Shown: positions 1 to 12,251 of the stretch, piece by piece | Position numbering within the stretch: position 1 is the first letter of the stretch | Layout: the number at the start of each line of letters is the position of its first letter | Source: Siphonodentalium dalli | Lineage: Eukaryota; Mollusca; Scaphopoda; Gadilida; Siphonodentaliidae | NCBI GenBank assembly: GCA_032622095.1 | Contig: CP136067.1 | Location: 79,140,705 to 79,204,704, forward strand | Direction of reading: 5' to 3' | Length of the DNA: 64,000 bases | Translations under genes and position numbers: made by a program | Notes under the pieces: generated by a model | Databases searched by the model: none | Told to the model about the DNA's origin: nothing | Seen by the model: the letters and a program-made list of their open reading frames with translations, nothing else

Positions 1-310
1 GCACCACAGTGGGAATAGGCTTGACAGGGAACGCTATTTATTGAGTCATGATAAAGGAAAATGGCGACTCGACTTAGAATAGTTGTCATCGTGAATATTT
101 ACTAATTACACCAATACACGTAAATACATGTAGATGAACTTTCGATATATGTGCTTTATATACCAGTCAAAGTCATAGAAACTTGCGCTTTATTAAACGC
201 TTTTTATTCGCACCATATCAGGAATACGCTTAACATGGCACACTCTTTATTGAGTCATGGTGAAGGAAAGTGCGGACTCGACATATAATAGTTGTCATCG
301 TGAATATTTT
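1..310. repeat. Diverged direct duplication, ~209 bp apart
   Basis: Positions 1-105 and 210-310 share GCACCA, AATA(G/C)GCTTAACA-like, TTTATTGAGTCATG and ATAGTTGTCATCGTGAATATT blocks in order. A partial third unit may follow near 357. Family unknown. Confidence 0.7.
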
Positions 311-3300
311 ATGCAATTTTATGTAAATATTGGTAATCATGCCCGACTCGTAAAATTAAACGCTCTTTATTTGGTATATGCATTCGCTTTTTAGCGATAG
401 GTTCGATTGGATATACTAACAACTGCACGCTCTGGCAAATTTATATTCTTTACAGGCGTTAACATTTTTCTTGGGATGACATTCTTGTCCATGGTCAGTT
501 TGTTTAATGTGGGTGTTGTGTCTCTTCTGAGTTGTCGTCGGTGGCCACTGTTTGGGCCAAGTGTATTCACATTGTGCTCAAAGCACCTTTTTTCAAAGTG
601 GATGGACCAAATCTGGACCATTTCGTCGGCAACCACTTTAATAGTTTCTGATTTTGCACAACTGGTTTCCCCACAGAAATCCCGCCAAATTCACATAAAC
701 GAACATCGTTTGGAAATTAATGTAGAATTATACCTAATTGAGAGTCACTATACACCTGCCACTGCCAAAAACACCGCATTTGTTTTGCATTGTCACGAAT
801 GAATGAACAATAAATTATTGCGAATATACGGGACACTTGGGGCATATGTATGGAAAAATTAAAACAGCATCGTGAACACACACCCAAATAGAGTTCACAT
901 GTCGACTTGCGTTTCTATAAGCTTTATTTTTGACGACAGTGTTACCCACCCATCTCAATCGGCCTTCTATATTTTTGTCAAAACAATAACTTTCCAAACA
1001 ACCCTTATGACAAATCACAAGTGAAGATAACTCACCGGGCGATGACAATTCACCACGTATACACAATGTTATTGACATGCCCCACAGTAATTCCATTACA
1101 CTCACATGCTCATGTCGATTCCGCATTTTACATCGCCACTCAGATGATGTCACATAGGTAGACACAATTAACTCCGACTCTGATTCCATGTTTTTAATTA
1201 GTCTACTCATTTGACGTCATATGAGTATTTGCGATGGAGATAGCCAACAACAGGTGGGGGTATTATTTATTTATTTCTCGGCTTATTTATTACGCGATTG
1301 TTATGGGACTTGGATCATTGTGATCATAATAGGGGTGGCTTTCCGATAGTGTTGTATTCATCAGGATAGCAATCCTTTCATCCTATTTAAAAACTTGGTA
1401 TTATTAAAAATATCAAATTATGGGGCCAAAATGAACTTTTAATGATTGTTTCTCGTGGTTAGTCATGTTATCTTGGTTAATCAAGCAAAAATAAATGCCA
1501 GGTGCCACGGTGGTCAATTACCACAACTTGAAAAGTGATGTTGATGCCATGCAGAAACAACTGAGTTGGGAATCACTGTTGCGGATACATAGTGGACATG
1601 GTGATGTTCTATCGAACATTGTATGTCTGAATGACATCCCGGCAGCAGACAAATGCTCTTCAAAGCTCTTCAAGACCATTCTCTCTCTCTGTCCATCCAC
1701 TCAAAAAAAATGCTATAATCTGCAAAATTGCAGTATGGGCATGATGATGATGTTTTAGGTTCCTGCATGTCATGATTTCTTCGTCAAATCAAACATCAAT
1801 TTGGGAGCAATATTTCACATTGAATCGAGCCACTGTAATCATAATTTCAGAGACATTAATTTGTTTATGTTTATTTATATAAGAATATCTGAATTATTGA
1901 TTACTTCATCATGGCCCTGCACTGTAATATTTTGTCTAATATAATATACTGCAAAATTGAATTGATAAATGAAATCAGACTAGAAGAAGGTACTGTGAAT
2001 ACTATAGAGGAAAAGATTTTTGGGAACTAACACACATACCGGGATGTTTAACTTTAGCATGCACCATCATGCTTGGGTGCACGGGGAGTAATCATATGTG
2101 TTCCACGTTAAGGACTAACCACATGGATTGACAAATACTGAGTAGATTGGATAACTCAATTTGGCTATACTCGTCTGTCTCCATAAAGTATGCCCATATG
2201 TCAAGGGTTGATGAGTCCAGAATGGTGTTTAACATAATAATTGACGCAATACACATACTTATGTGGCTATATCGCTTCTTATAAAGAGGATATTAGTCAA
2301 TGCTTTAATAAAATTTTAGTTTATATATTGAGAAAGTCACATGAGTCCCCAGAGTTTGAAAATTTATCAAATCGAACCATTTGCGTGATTTCATATCTAA
2401 TCAAATGTTCGCAGGAGCCTACTGTATGATGCAAAGAAGAAAAACCATGAGTTGAACACGACTTTGCTTCATAATATATACATTGTATACTAATACTGAT
2501 AATATATAATGCTTTCCTCTTCTTCAGTTCAGTTGTAATCATAATTATTGTGATGCATACATGAACAAAGTGATTTGGATCTTTTGTTGACCCTGTCATT
2601 ATTCTTTCTCATTTCAACAAAAAGAAAATTTGCAGTATCAATTCTAGTCCTACAAAGTACTCTCCCTTTTTGCCATGGATTGGCGTTCGTCCATCTAGCC
2701 ATGTAGTCATCCATGCATCCATCAACAATTTCCGTTAGCACACCCTTTAGGTCACACCCCTCATCCGATCGTCACCAAACTAATCTTTGGGTAACCTCTA
2801 CATTGGTGCCATCAATTTTTTTCCGAAATTTGTTAATAAACATGGCCACCAGCAGCCATCTTGAATTCTAAAAATTTATCTATCGGCACACCCTGCAGCC
2901 CGCATTTATTGCAGAATTGTTTTGAAAATTTACAAGCATCTTTAGGATCACCTCCAGATGGGAGCTGTCAAATTAGAAAATTTGTTGGCTCTATGCATGA
3001 CTAAATCCTTTGGCACATCCTACAGGCCACATCCCTCATCCAATCATCACCAAACTACATATGGATCTTTTGGGTGACTAGATGGGAGCCATCAAATTTT
3101 ACGAATTTTGTTGAAAAAAACATGGCCGCCAGAAACCATCTTGGATTTTACTCTTTTTATGAATAAATCCTTTGGACAACATCCCGCGTCCGATCATCAC
3201 TAAACCTCATATGGATCTTCGGGATGACAACTAGATGAAATTTCACTTATTGATGCGGCCATCTTGGATTTTACTTTATATATATATCTCTTCATGTTGA

Positions 3301-3748
3301 CATCTAGTATTACTTAGACATTTAAACTTTTTGCATTCCTAATCGCGTCATTGACTGTAACACATGAAATTATCCCCTATTCAATTTGAGCTACAGTTTC
3401 ATTGACACTTTAATATTCATACAGTGTGATAGCCTGGCTCCAAATGGCTGTCCTACTTTGCAATCCTGTGACTTGATTTGTAATAATCTCAAGCAGTTTC
3501 TGAAACCACAGTATCCTTAATGTTAATGACTTAATGCTCTCCTGCATAAGTGTCTCAAGGCTTGCATATTGATTTAGAATTCACTGAATCATTCCATATA
3601 TGTTTAATGTTTGCAGTATCCTCCTACAAGCAGTGATTTGAGATTAAAAGATTGATTCAGTTATTCGATTCAATTGGAAATGTTTTATTTATTGGGCATG
3701 GACTCTACTTGGGGGTTCTTGTTCATGTTCACCATCTTCTACTTCCAG
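311..3748. other. Region upstream of the first recognised LNPK exon
   Basis: No convincing exon seen. 2668-3290 is a dispersed repeat (CCATCTTGGATTTTACTC and TCATATGGATCTT blocks) also found at 20140-20950 and 42790-43320. Minus-strand frames at 391-700 and 815-1210 look somewhat protein-like but match nothing I know and have no consistent splice structure. The LNPK start exon was looked for and not found. Confidence 0.6.
2668..3290 (+). repeat. 'GGCCATCTTGGATTTTACTC' dispersed repeat, copy 1
   Basis: Several ~190 bp subunits each contain ATCC.ATCATCACCAAAC, ATATGGATCTT(T/C)GGG, AGATGGGAGC.ATCAA, GTTGAAAAACATGGC and AGC.GCCATCTTGGATTTTA. Lead-in has CGTCCATC microsatellite-like text. Confidence 0.8.
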
Positions 3749-3936
3749 GAGATTTCAAATCTTGTGAAATTCAGGAGGAAGAATCAGGAACTACAAAAGA
3801 AGTTTATTGGCAGCCTCATCCTTTACTCCATAGTGATTTATATTATTGGTGCAATAATATTCTACTTCCTATATTTCCCTAAAACATGGCCGCTAAGAAT
3901 ACTTTACTCCACGCCTCTTTTAATCTTTCCAGTTAT
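3749..3936 (+). CDS. LNPK: LNPK exon a: pre-membrane segment and first membrane hairpin
   Basis: The acceptor is CTTCCAG before 3749 and the donor is GTAAGT after 3936; the exon ends in phase 2. It encodes EISNLVKFRRKNQELQKK, the family's N-terminal cytosolic motif. A ~20-residue hydrophobic segment (ILYSIVIYIIGAIIFYFLYF) and the start of a second follow. Reading continues open upstream of 3749, but that part is a hydrophobic translation of the pyrimidine tract and does not match the family. Confidence 0.93.
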
Positions 3937-6900
3937 GTAAGTATAACCTGATCTCCATTATTACTATAATCACTAGCCCAGTATACAAGGTTGGATATTA
4001 AGGTAGCATGATATTGGTATAAATATCTTTATTAACAGTTTATACTGTAGTTCTTCTTGTTTGGATCATTAGGTTTGGTATGATAAAGCCTTTCTACTCT
4101 CAAGATATTATGTGTACAGTCACATTCTGGACCTTGACTGATCCGACTCAAATTTGGTATGTAGGCCTACTTTGATCCCGGGAACAATATGGGCTGGTCC
4201 AATTTCATGTGCGACCGTGTCCTTGACCTTGCTCATATATGCATTTTTCTGGACCAATTAAACAATAGTTTGTCCAGACGTTGTATATTCTGCCCAGACG
4301 GAGGCGATCACAAATAAATTCCTAAATAGCCCGGACAAAGTCGGGCAGATCAGCTATTATAAAATATATATGCTGTAATATAGGGCTTTGATTTGACTAT
4401 GCCATAATAGTGGTCAGAGAAGAGGAATTATTCACCTGCCTTTGACCATGATATATTCCTCATCAAGGACCACTAGTTTGGCATGGGCAATGATCAGACA
4501 TGCAATAATTAATATGCAATTTGATGGAATTTGTCACAAAAATCTATAGCAAATTTTTCTCAATTTTAATTTGCTACAAATTGTTATTAGATTTCATAGT
4601 CTATGCGAAACAATGGCAAAATGACATTAGTATATCAGTAGTTACAAGTACATCTGAGATCTTCTCTCCCTTCTCTCCACAATCAATTTGGTTATTTCTC
4701 ACAATTTCTAGTTAAAATTTGACAAGTTTATATTCTGTAAATATGGAAAGAAAAGTCACTTTTGAATGGTACTCATTTTGGTTCGAAACCAGCAATGTCC
4801 ACGTATTGTTGGCAGAGTTACTGCCTTTAATTAGTTCATATGTGTGAATTTGTGTGGAACAAATATCAACTTGTTTTGTTGATATTCGGTATATGAGACT
4901 TGTTCAACAATGTCTTGATCAAGTTAGAAACCGACAAGGTCCACATATTTTGGTGAATTTTGATAGCGTTAGAATGTGTGGTACTGTAACTTAAACAAAT
5001 TTCAAGTGATTTTGTTTATAATCAGCATATGAGACTTGTTCGACAATGTCTTGATCAACTTTGAAAAAGGCCTGATCCATATATTGGGTTCAGAGTTACG
5101 GCCCTTAAATAGTTCATTTTCATGAATTTTTATCTCAGTGGCTCAATAACTTGAACAACTATCGACTGATTTGTTGATATTTGGTATATGAGATTAGCTT
5201 AACAATGGCTTATTCAAGATCAATAACCGGCCATTGGATTGTGTTTTCACTACTGCACAAAACAATTTAGAAAATGAATAGTCACACGTGACTTCTGTCA
5301 TAGTGGTGCAGTAGGATTATATTCAACCCTTGAAATTGTTATTTAACTTCATTGCATTGCTTTAGAATTGCATGAAATTCTATAGTGGCTTCTACATTTT
5401 TTTTCTACGACATCGCCTTTTGTGGTAGATAATTTTGATGGCTGTTATATCTGACATTTCAAAGCTTTATGTAGAAAGGAAGAAAGTCACATGAGATATT
5501 ATATTTACTGATAACATTTTTATCAGATATGCATATTTACCTGTGTGATCTGTAAACAAACTCCAAATCAAAAGTTTTATTTCTTTGCAGAGTTTGGGGA
5601 CTCAAGAAATTTCTCCATTGGTATTTTGTGAAGAGGATTCAAAAGAACGGTATACATTCTTATTATATATTTCTCACTGTTCATTGAATAATAGTTTATT
5701 TTACTTTTAGAATGACAAATAACAATATTGATAGTGATCAGTAAAAATAATACCATTATAGAATTCTTATAGTTATTCTTCATTGAACTTTCTACGGAAG
5801 CACTGTAGCGCCACAAATAAAATAATAATTACGGCGTTTAAACGCCCTATTACGGCGTTTAAACGCCCTAATACGGCGTTTAAACGCCCTAATTACGGCG
5901 TTTAAACGCCCTAATTACGGCGTTTAAACGCCCTAATGCGACATATATGGAATGACTAGTGAACCTTCGGACTGAACCTTCGGACTACTGAACCCTACCC
6001 GATCAATGTCTGAACAGAATGAGGTCCCCTAGCAAAGGGTGAATTTGGTGATGCTAGCCGCTATGCGGGGTAATATCTCTAAATTCACCCTCTGGGGACC
6101 TCATTCTGCAAATGTCAGGCACCTTATTTCCGGGCTTGATACCACCACTGGTATATGCGTTGGTTTGGGTGCAATGTGTCTAACCGTGAAACATGTGATC
6201 CCCTGCTATAAGCATATACCCTTCGCTATGTGCATGTTCGACTACATGGGGGTGTTTTGAGTGCATTCTAGTTCATTTTGGATTTTCGGAGAATCGGGCC
6301 TTCGGAGAATCGGGCCCTCGGAGTTATGGGCTTTCGGAGAATCGGGCTTTCGGAGAATCGGGCCTTCGGAATTATGGGGTTTCGGAGAATCGGGCCTTCG
6401 GAGTTATGGGCTTTCCAGGGCTGGCATTCTCAGAAATCCGGGCGGGCTAAGACCAACCCTCCTCAATCAGCCTAGGTGGGCTATAGCCCTCCTCAGTGAA
6501 TGATGTCATAGCATGGACATTTTAGCCAACTACAGCGAAATCACATTCACGACAATGGAAATAGTCATTATCTGAACTAAACTGCGTTAATACATTTTAC
6601 AAAGGGAGCCATTCCAAAATGTACCTCACCCCATAGACTTTACCTACCCGAATAAAGGCCATCGGTTATAGGGTGATAGAGTCAGAAACATTAATCGTGA
6701 GTCACTACTCATATAATGCAGTGCTCTTGTTATTATCCCCTGCCAAATTGAAAATTTGCGGGTGATATAGGAATGGGTTCCGTCTGTCCGTCCGTTCGTC
6801 CGTCCGTCTGTCCCGAATTTGATCGAGTTAGAACTTGAACATATGTCTACGGATATCAAAGATATTTGGTATATGAGTTCACCTGACCGTTACCTAGAAT

Positions 6901-9900
6901 GCTTTCTCAAGCCAGGTCCGGCAGGATATTTTTACCAGAGTTATTGGACTTTGTTTATTATTTTTGTTGAATTTACCAAATAGCATATAGACGACGTCAC
7001 AGGGCTCATTTCCACAAATCTCTATGGATTTCAAAGATATTTGGTATATGAGTTCACCTGACCATTACCTAGAACGAGTTCGCATGCCAGGTCCGGCCGG
7101 TTATTTTTACCGGAGTTATTGGACTTTGTTTATTATTTACCAAATAGCATATAGACAACGTCACAGGGCTCATTTCCACAAATGTCAACGGATTTCAAAG
7201 ATTTTTGTTATTTGTGTTCACATGATCAGTATCTAGAACGAGTTCGAAAACCAGGTCCGGCAGGATATTTTAAGCAGAGTTATTGGACATTGTTTATTTT
7301 TGTGTGTGCAAATGGACGACGTCACAGGGCTCATTTCCACAAATGTCAATGGATTTCAGAGATATTCGGTAAATGAGTTCACATGACCAGTATCTAGAAT
7401 GAGTTCGCAAACCAGGTCCGGCCGGTTATTTTAAGCAGAGTTATTGGACTTTTTAAAATTTGTTACAATAATCTGCACTGGTGATTTCAATTTCAACATC
7501 CATCAGGAGAAATATGTGTCCCAACTTGAAAACATCTTCAAAATACATCAATCTGTTGTGCAGCCGACACATATACTTGAAGGAACACTCGACCTACTTC
7601 TCTCTAATATTAAAATGGACACACATGCTTTTCCAGTTCTGTACACAGACCACCATGTGATATGGGCTGTCAAGAAGTAAAATGTCATTCTAAGAATATT
7701 TATGCATGATTATGGAGATATTGAGGTATATTTTATCAAATATATATATTTTTTAAATTTTGCTCAAAATTTATATCAACGGATTTAAAAGAGTTTTGGT
7801 ATATTTGTTCCCATGACTAGAACCTAAAATGAGTTCGCGAGCCTGGCTTTTTGACAAAATCCCACCTCTTATTTACCACTTACTGAGAACGTAAACTTTA
7901 TTGAGAATGCACTTCCCCAACTGCACATTTCGGCGGGGGATACCGCCGTCTCCGACGGCTTGTTGTGTTTGATGCACCAACTAATGGCTAAACTGTAGAC
8001 AGTCATTTAATCTTATTAATGGTACTCAATCCGATTAAGCACCCCTAAATTACTATTTCTTTGGCTTCAGGGGTAAAACATATTCGATTCGAGTCGAGGA
8101 ACCCATCCATCAAAGCTCAGAGTGATGAGATATTGATTTTTGAAGTTTGTAATTTTCTCGAGATGTGTACTGATAATTGCCACAGAAACACTTATTCAAA
8201 CGGACGAAGGTGGATAACTAAAAATAAATGGTAATACTAACGCAATTTTGACTGAGAACATCCTTTTGACGGCGTGTTCTGTGCCACAAACAATAGATGT
8301 AAAAAAAACTTGAAAAATTGATATCTGATCACTCTGAGCATTGATGGGTAGGTTCGTCGACTCGAATCAATTCTTTTTTACCCCCGAAGTCAAAGAAATA
8401 GTAATTTAGGGGTGCTTAACCCTTTGAACCCGTAACACCGATATTTAGGTGCAAACGAACCGTGACTATATCCCGTAACACCGATATTTCGGTGCAGCGT
8501 CAGCATGAGTCGGTAGCAAATATATATATAGTATAACGAGCATAAGACCCACTGATTTATATTCAAATGGCACCCACATATGTCAGCGGCGCCCAGGGTG
8601 CATATGGAATGGTTGGCCGCTAGTATCGGGTAGAAATATCTGCGCATGCGCATAGTATATAATCTACAAAAACATACGATATTTTAAGTGAACTGTGCCG
8701 CTATATTTACATTATATAATTTTGTGTTCCCCGTGTGTGTACAGAACAGACATAATTTTGACACACAATTTCAGTTTAAATTACCCTCGCGTATATTAAT
8801 CAGTGTTCTGCTACATATGGGAAAGGGTTTATCGCATATGAAGTTGATTTATTCGCGCATGCGCAGACCAGCGCAATGACAAATAAATGGTTTATAACGT
8901 ACTTATACACGACATACCCACTAATATATATTTAAATGGGCCTATTGAAGTCAGCGCTGGCAAAGGTGTGTATAATAATGGATTGGCTGCCCGCTAGAGA
9001 TGGGTAGGAAAATATGCGCATGCGCGCAGGTTATAATTTAAGTGAAATTTGGCGCTATATATGACATATTGTGGCACGTTTCATGTGTTAGTACAGTAGA
9101 CACAATCTATACAGCTTACTTGAACAATGTGGCCACGATATGTTACGGGAAATTACGTTGTTTCGGGTCTCTGTAATATACGTCTCTGTTCTGCCACATG
9201 CGGGAAATTGTCTATCGCATATCAATTTGACTTACTCTCGCATGCGCAGAGCATCATAATTTCAAATAAACGATTTATAGCATAGCGATACATAATTGGT
9301 TGCATCGAGACGCAATTCGCTGATGTATAATTACAATGTTATAAGCTAGATTTGGTTTATTCTGCAAATTTCGGGTAGTTGCCTAGTAACCGTTTCTAAT
9401 GAGAGATCGGGTGGCAAAGTCTCCAGATCGTATAATGATCAGTAGTCCATGCATACATGTAGCATGCCTGCACAGTTTCAGGTAGGTGTCCCTTTTGAAC
9501 ATAACCAACACCGTGTGACTAGCCACTGTCTACATTAAGGCAAAACATACCACTGAATGGTTAGTGCAATGATGTCATTCGATCATGTGTGGTATTTGCT
9601 AGCAACCGTTGTTACCCTTAAATTGGATAGTTGTTTCACTATTCTGGTCGGGTTTATCTCAAATTTCATGTTAGGGTATTAGCTGCATCAAAAAACGCAA
9701 TCACTGGGGTTGAATTACGACGCTGTAAGCTATATTTACATTTTCCAGTCAATTCCGGGTAGTTGCCTAGCAACCGTTACCAAGGAGTTGCCACGAGGCA
9801 AAGTCTCGCGATCTTATAATAATCGCTGCTCTGTGTGTGACAAACCTGTAAAGTTTCAGACCTGTGTCACAATTTAAATATAATCAACACCATGCGACTA

Positions 9901-12213
9901 GACACTGTCTAATTTAAGTGGAAATGCCACTGGGAGCCCCGGGTCAGGGTGTCGATCGCTGTGGGGCGTCAGGGTTCAAAGGGTTAATCGGATTGAGAAC
10001 CATTAATAAGAATAAATGACTGTCTACATTTTAGCCATTAGTTGGTGCATCAAACACAATAACAAGACCACTGCATTATATGAGTAGTGACTCACGATTA
10101 ATGTTTCTGGCTCTATCACCCTATAACCGATGGCCTTTATTCGGGTGGGTAAAGTCTATGGGGTGAGGTACATTTTGGAATGGCTCCCTTTGTAAAATGT
10201 ATTAACGCAGTTTAGTTCAGATAATGACTATTTCCATTGTCGTGAATGTGATTTCGCTGTAGTTGGCTAAAATGTCCATGCTATGACATCATTCACTGAG
10301 GAGGGCTATAGCCCACCTAGGCTGATTGAGGAGGGTTGGTCTTAGCCCGCCCGGATTTCTGAGAATGCCAGCCCTGGAAAGCCCATAACTCCGAAGGCCC
10401 GATTCTCCGAAACCCCATAATTCCGAAGGCCCGATTCTCCGAAAGCCCGATTCTCCGAAAGCCCATAACTCCGAGGGCCCGATTCTCCGAAGGCCCGATT
10501 CTCCGAAAATCCAAAATGAACTAGAATGCACTCAAAACACCCCCATGTAGTCGAACATGCACATAGCGAAGGGTATATGCTTATAGCAGGGGACCACATG
10601 TTTCATGGTTAGACACATTGCACCCAAACCAACGCATATACCAGTGGTGGTATCAAGCCCGGAAATAAGGTGCCTGACATTTGCAGAATGAGGTCCCCAG
10701 AGGGTGAATTTAGAGATATTACCCCGCATAGCGGCTAGCATCACCAAATTCACCCTTTGCTAGGGGACCTCATTCTGTTCAGACATTGATCGGGTAGGGT
10801 TCAGTAGTCCGAAGGTTCAGTCCGAAGGTTCACTAGTCATTCCATATATGTCGCATTAGGGCGTTTAATCGCCGTAATTAGGGCGTTTAAACGCCGTATT
10901 AGGGCGTTTAAATGCTGTAATTAGGGCGTTTAAACGATGTAATTAGGGCGTTTAAACGCTGTAATAGGGCGTTTAAACGCTGTAATAGGGCGTTTAAACG
11001 CCGTAATTAGGGCGTTTTAACGTCGTATTAGGACGTTTAAACGCCGTATTAGGGCGTTTAAACGCCGTAATTAGGGCGTTTAAACGCCGTAATAGGACGT
11101 TTAAACGCCGTAATTAGGGCGTTTAAACTCCGTAATTAGGGCGTTTAAACGCCATAATAGGGCGTTTAAACGCCGTAATTATTTTTTTATTTGTGGCGCT
11201 ACAGTGCTTCCGTAACTTTCCCACTGTGCTAGATACATTTAATAAATCTTGGCATAATGTACAAAGGCAATTTAAACAGATTGTTAAAAATCTAATACTT
11301 ACATCAGGAGTCTGGAGAAATGGAGAAGAAATTGCCAGTGAAAGCTGGTATATTTGTTAATTAGCGTGACTAGAGCCTTTTCGAAATGCAGTCACAGCCA
11401 ATAAAATTGTGTTTCAGTCAATCAGTTGTTCAAGCAAAGCCCAAGTCAATCAATTGTTCGAGCAGAGACAAAGGGCTTTGCAAACTGAAAAATATTTATC
11501 TGCACCATAGTTTTGTGTTTATTGACAGCTATTCAATTTCTGGAATGGGTTATTTGATATAAAACTAATTACGAGTTGATGGTTATATATGTTACAGTCT
11601 AAAATCAGTCAATTTGTAAATTGTATGAAATTTTCAGTCGATTTGTGAAATGCCTGTTTCACTCAGTCAATTTACAAATTGAATGAAAATTCCAGTAAAT
11701 ATACCAATTGACTGACTGTTTTGGTCAGTTTCTTGACATATTGACTGAAATGATATTTCAATATCTCTGATGATGGAGAAAGTGTCAAATCTGATGTAAA
11801 TTGCATCTAAACTTTCCAAGATGCAGCACAGTTGATTTGACATAATCTGTGTCATCGTCTGTACTAGGAGTTTGCTGAATATTCTCACAGTCATCGGTGT
11901 AGCGGAAGCAGTCTGCAGATCATCTTCTGTCTGGACCTTCTCGATGACCTCTTGTGGGGAATGTAGTTGATCTTAATCTAACGCTTGGTTCGGCAGCAAA
12001 CAGAGCTTTGCAGGGCTGCTTAATTCATGAGTGATAGCTTGTGTTTTTCTGAAACTGAAATTTTTTTAGTCCTTAGTGCCACTCAGTGGTATTATTATCT
12101 TGCAACCATGCCACCAACATGTCTGTGATGTCACATATCAGTATCTCAACAATTCTGGACCCCTAGACCCTTGAGCTCTAGGTCAGTGTACTGAGTAACT
12201 GATCAGTTGTGTC

Positions 12214-12251
<38 letters not shown>

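Larger units (their letters stand above)
5794..11213. mobile_element. Foldback element with ~1 kb inverted arms, carrying three nested insertions
   Basis: The outer ends read ACGGAAGCACTGTAGCGCC inward from 5794 and its reverse complement ending at 11213. The same 7 bp, AACTTTC, stands just outside both ends (5786-5792 and 11214-11220). Arms are 5794-6734 plus 7963-8019 on the left and 10003-11213 on the right. They are nearly identical apart from the number of tandem units; a short reading frame in each arm translates to the same 80 residues. There is no transposase, so it is non-autonomous. Removing the nested elements leaves a palindrome whose centre is a single TTAA. The element fills part of the LNPK intron after exon b. 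Confidence 0.9.

Noticed and set aside
1495-1758. 87-residue frame (MPGATVVNYHNLKSD…) considered as the LNPK first exon
   Set aside because: No similarity to the lunapark N-terminus, no Met-Gly start and no suitable donor in phase 0.
3652-3748. Upstream extension of LNPK exon a (hydrophobic residues before EISNLV)
   Set aside because: It covers the pyrimidine tract and acceptor; the homologous protein has a polar segment here, so the exon starts at 3749.
5829-5935. Regular repeats that could suggest a CRISPR array
   Set aside because: Units are contiguous with 7-8 bp constant spacers, there are no unique spacers, and the setting is an animal intron.
6261-6503. 80-residue frame with FGESGLRRIGPSELW repeats (also mirrored at 10289-10531)
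   Set aside because: It is the translation of a short GGAGAATCGGGC tandem repeat inside the foldback arms; no start context, no homology, and several frames are open at once.
12215-12250. Poly-C run as a biological signal (i-motif or promoter)
   Set aside because: Only length is notable; other C and G runs are scattered through the window, and no gene start is nearby.
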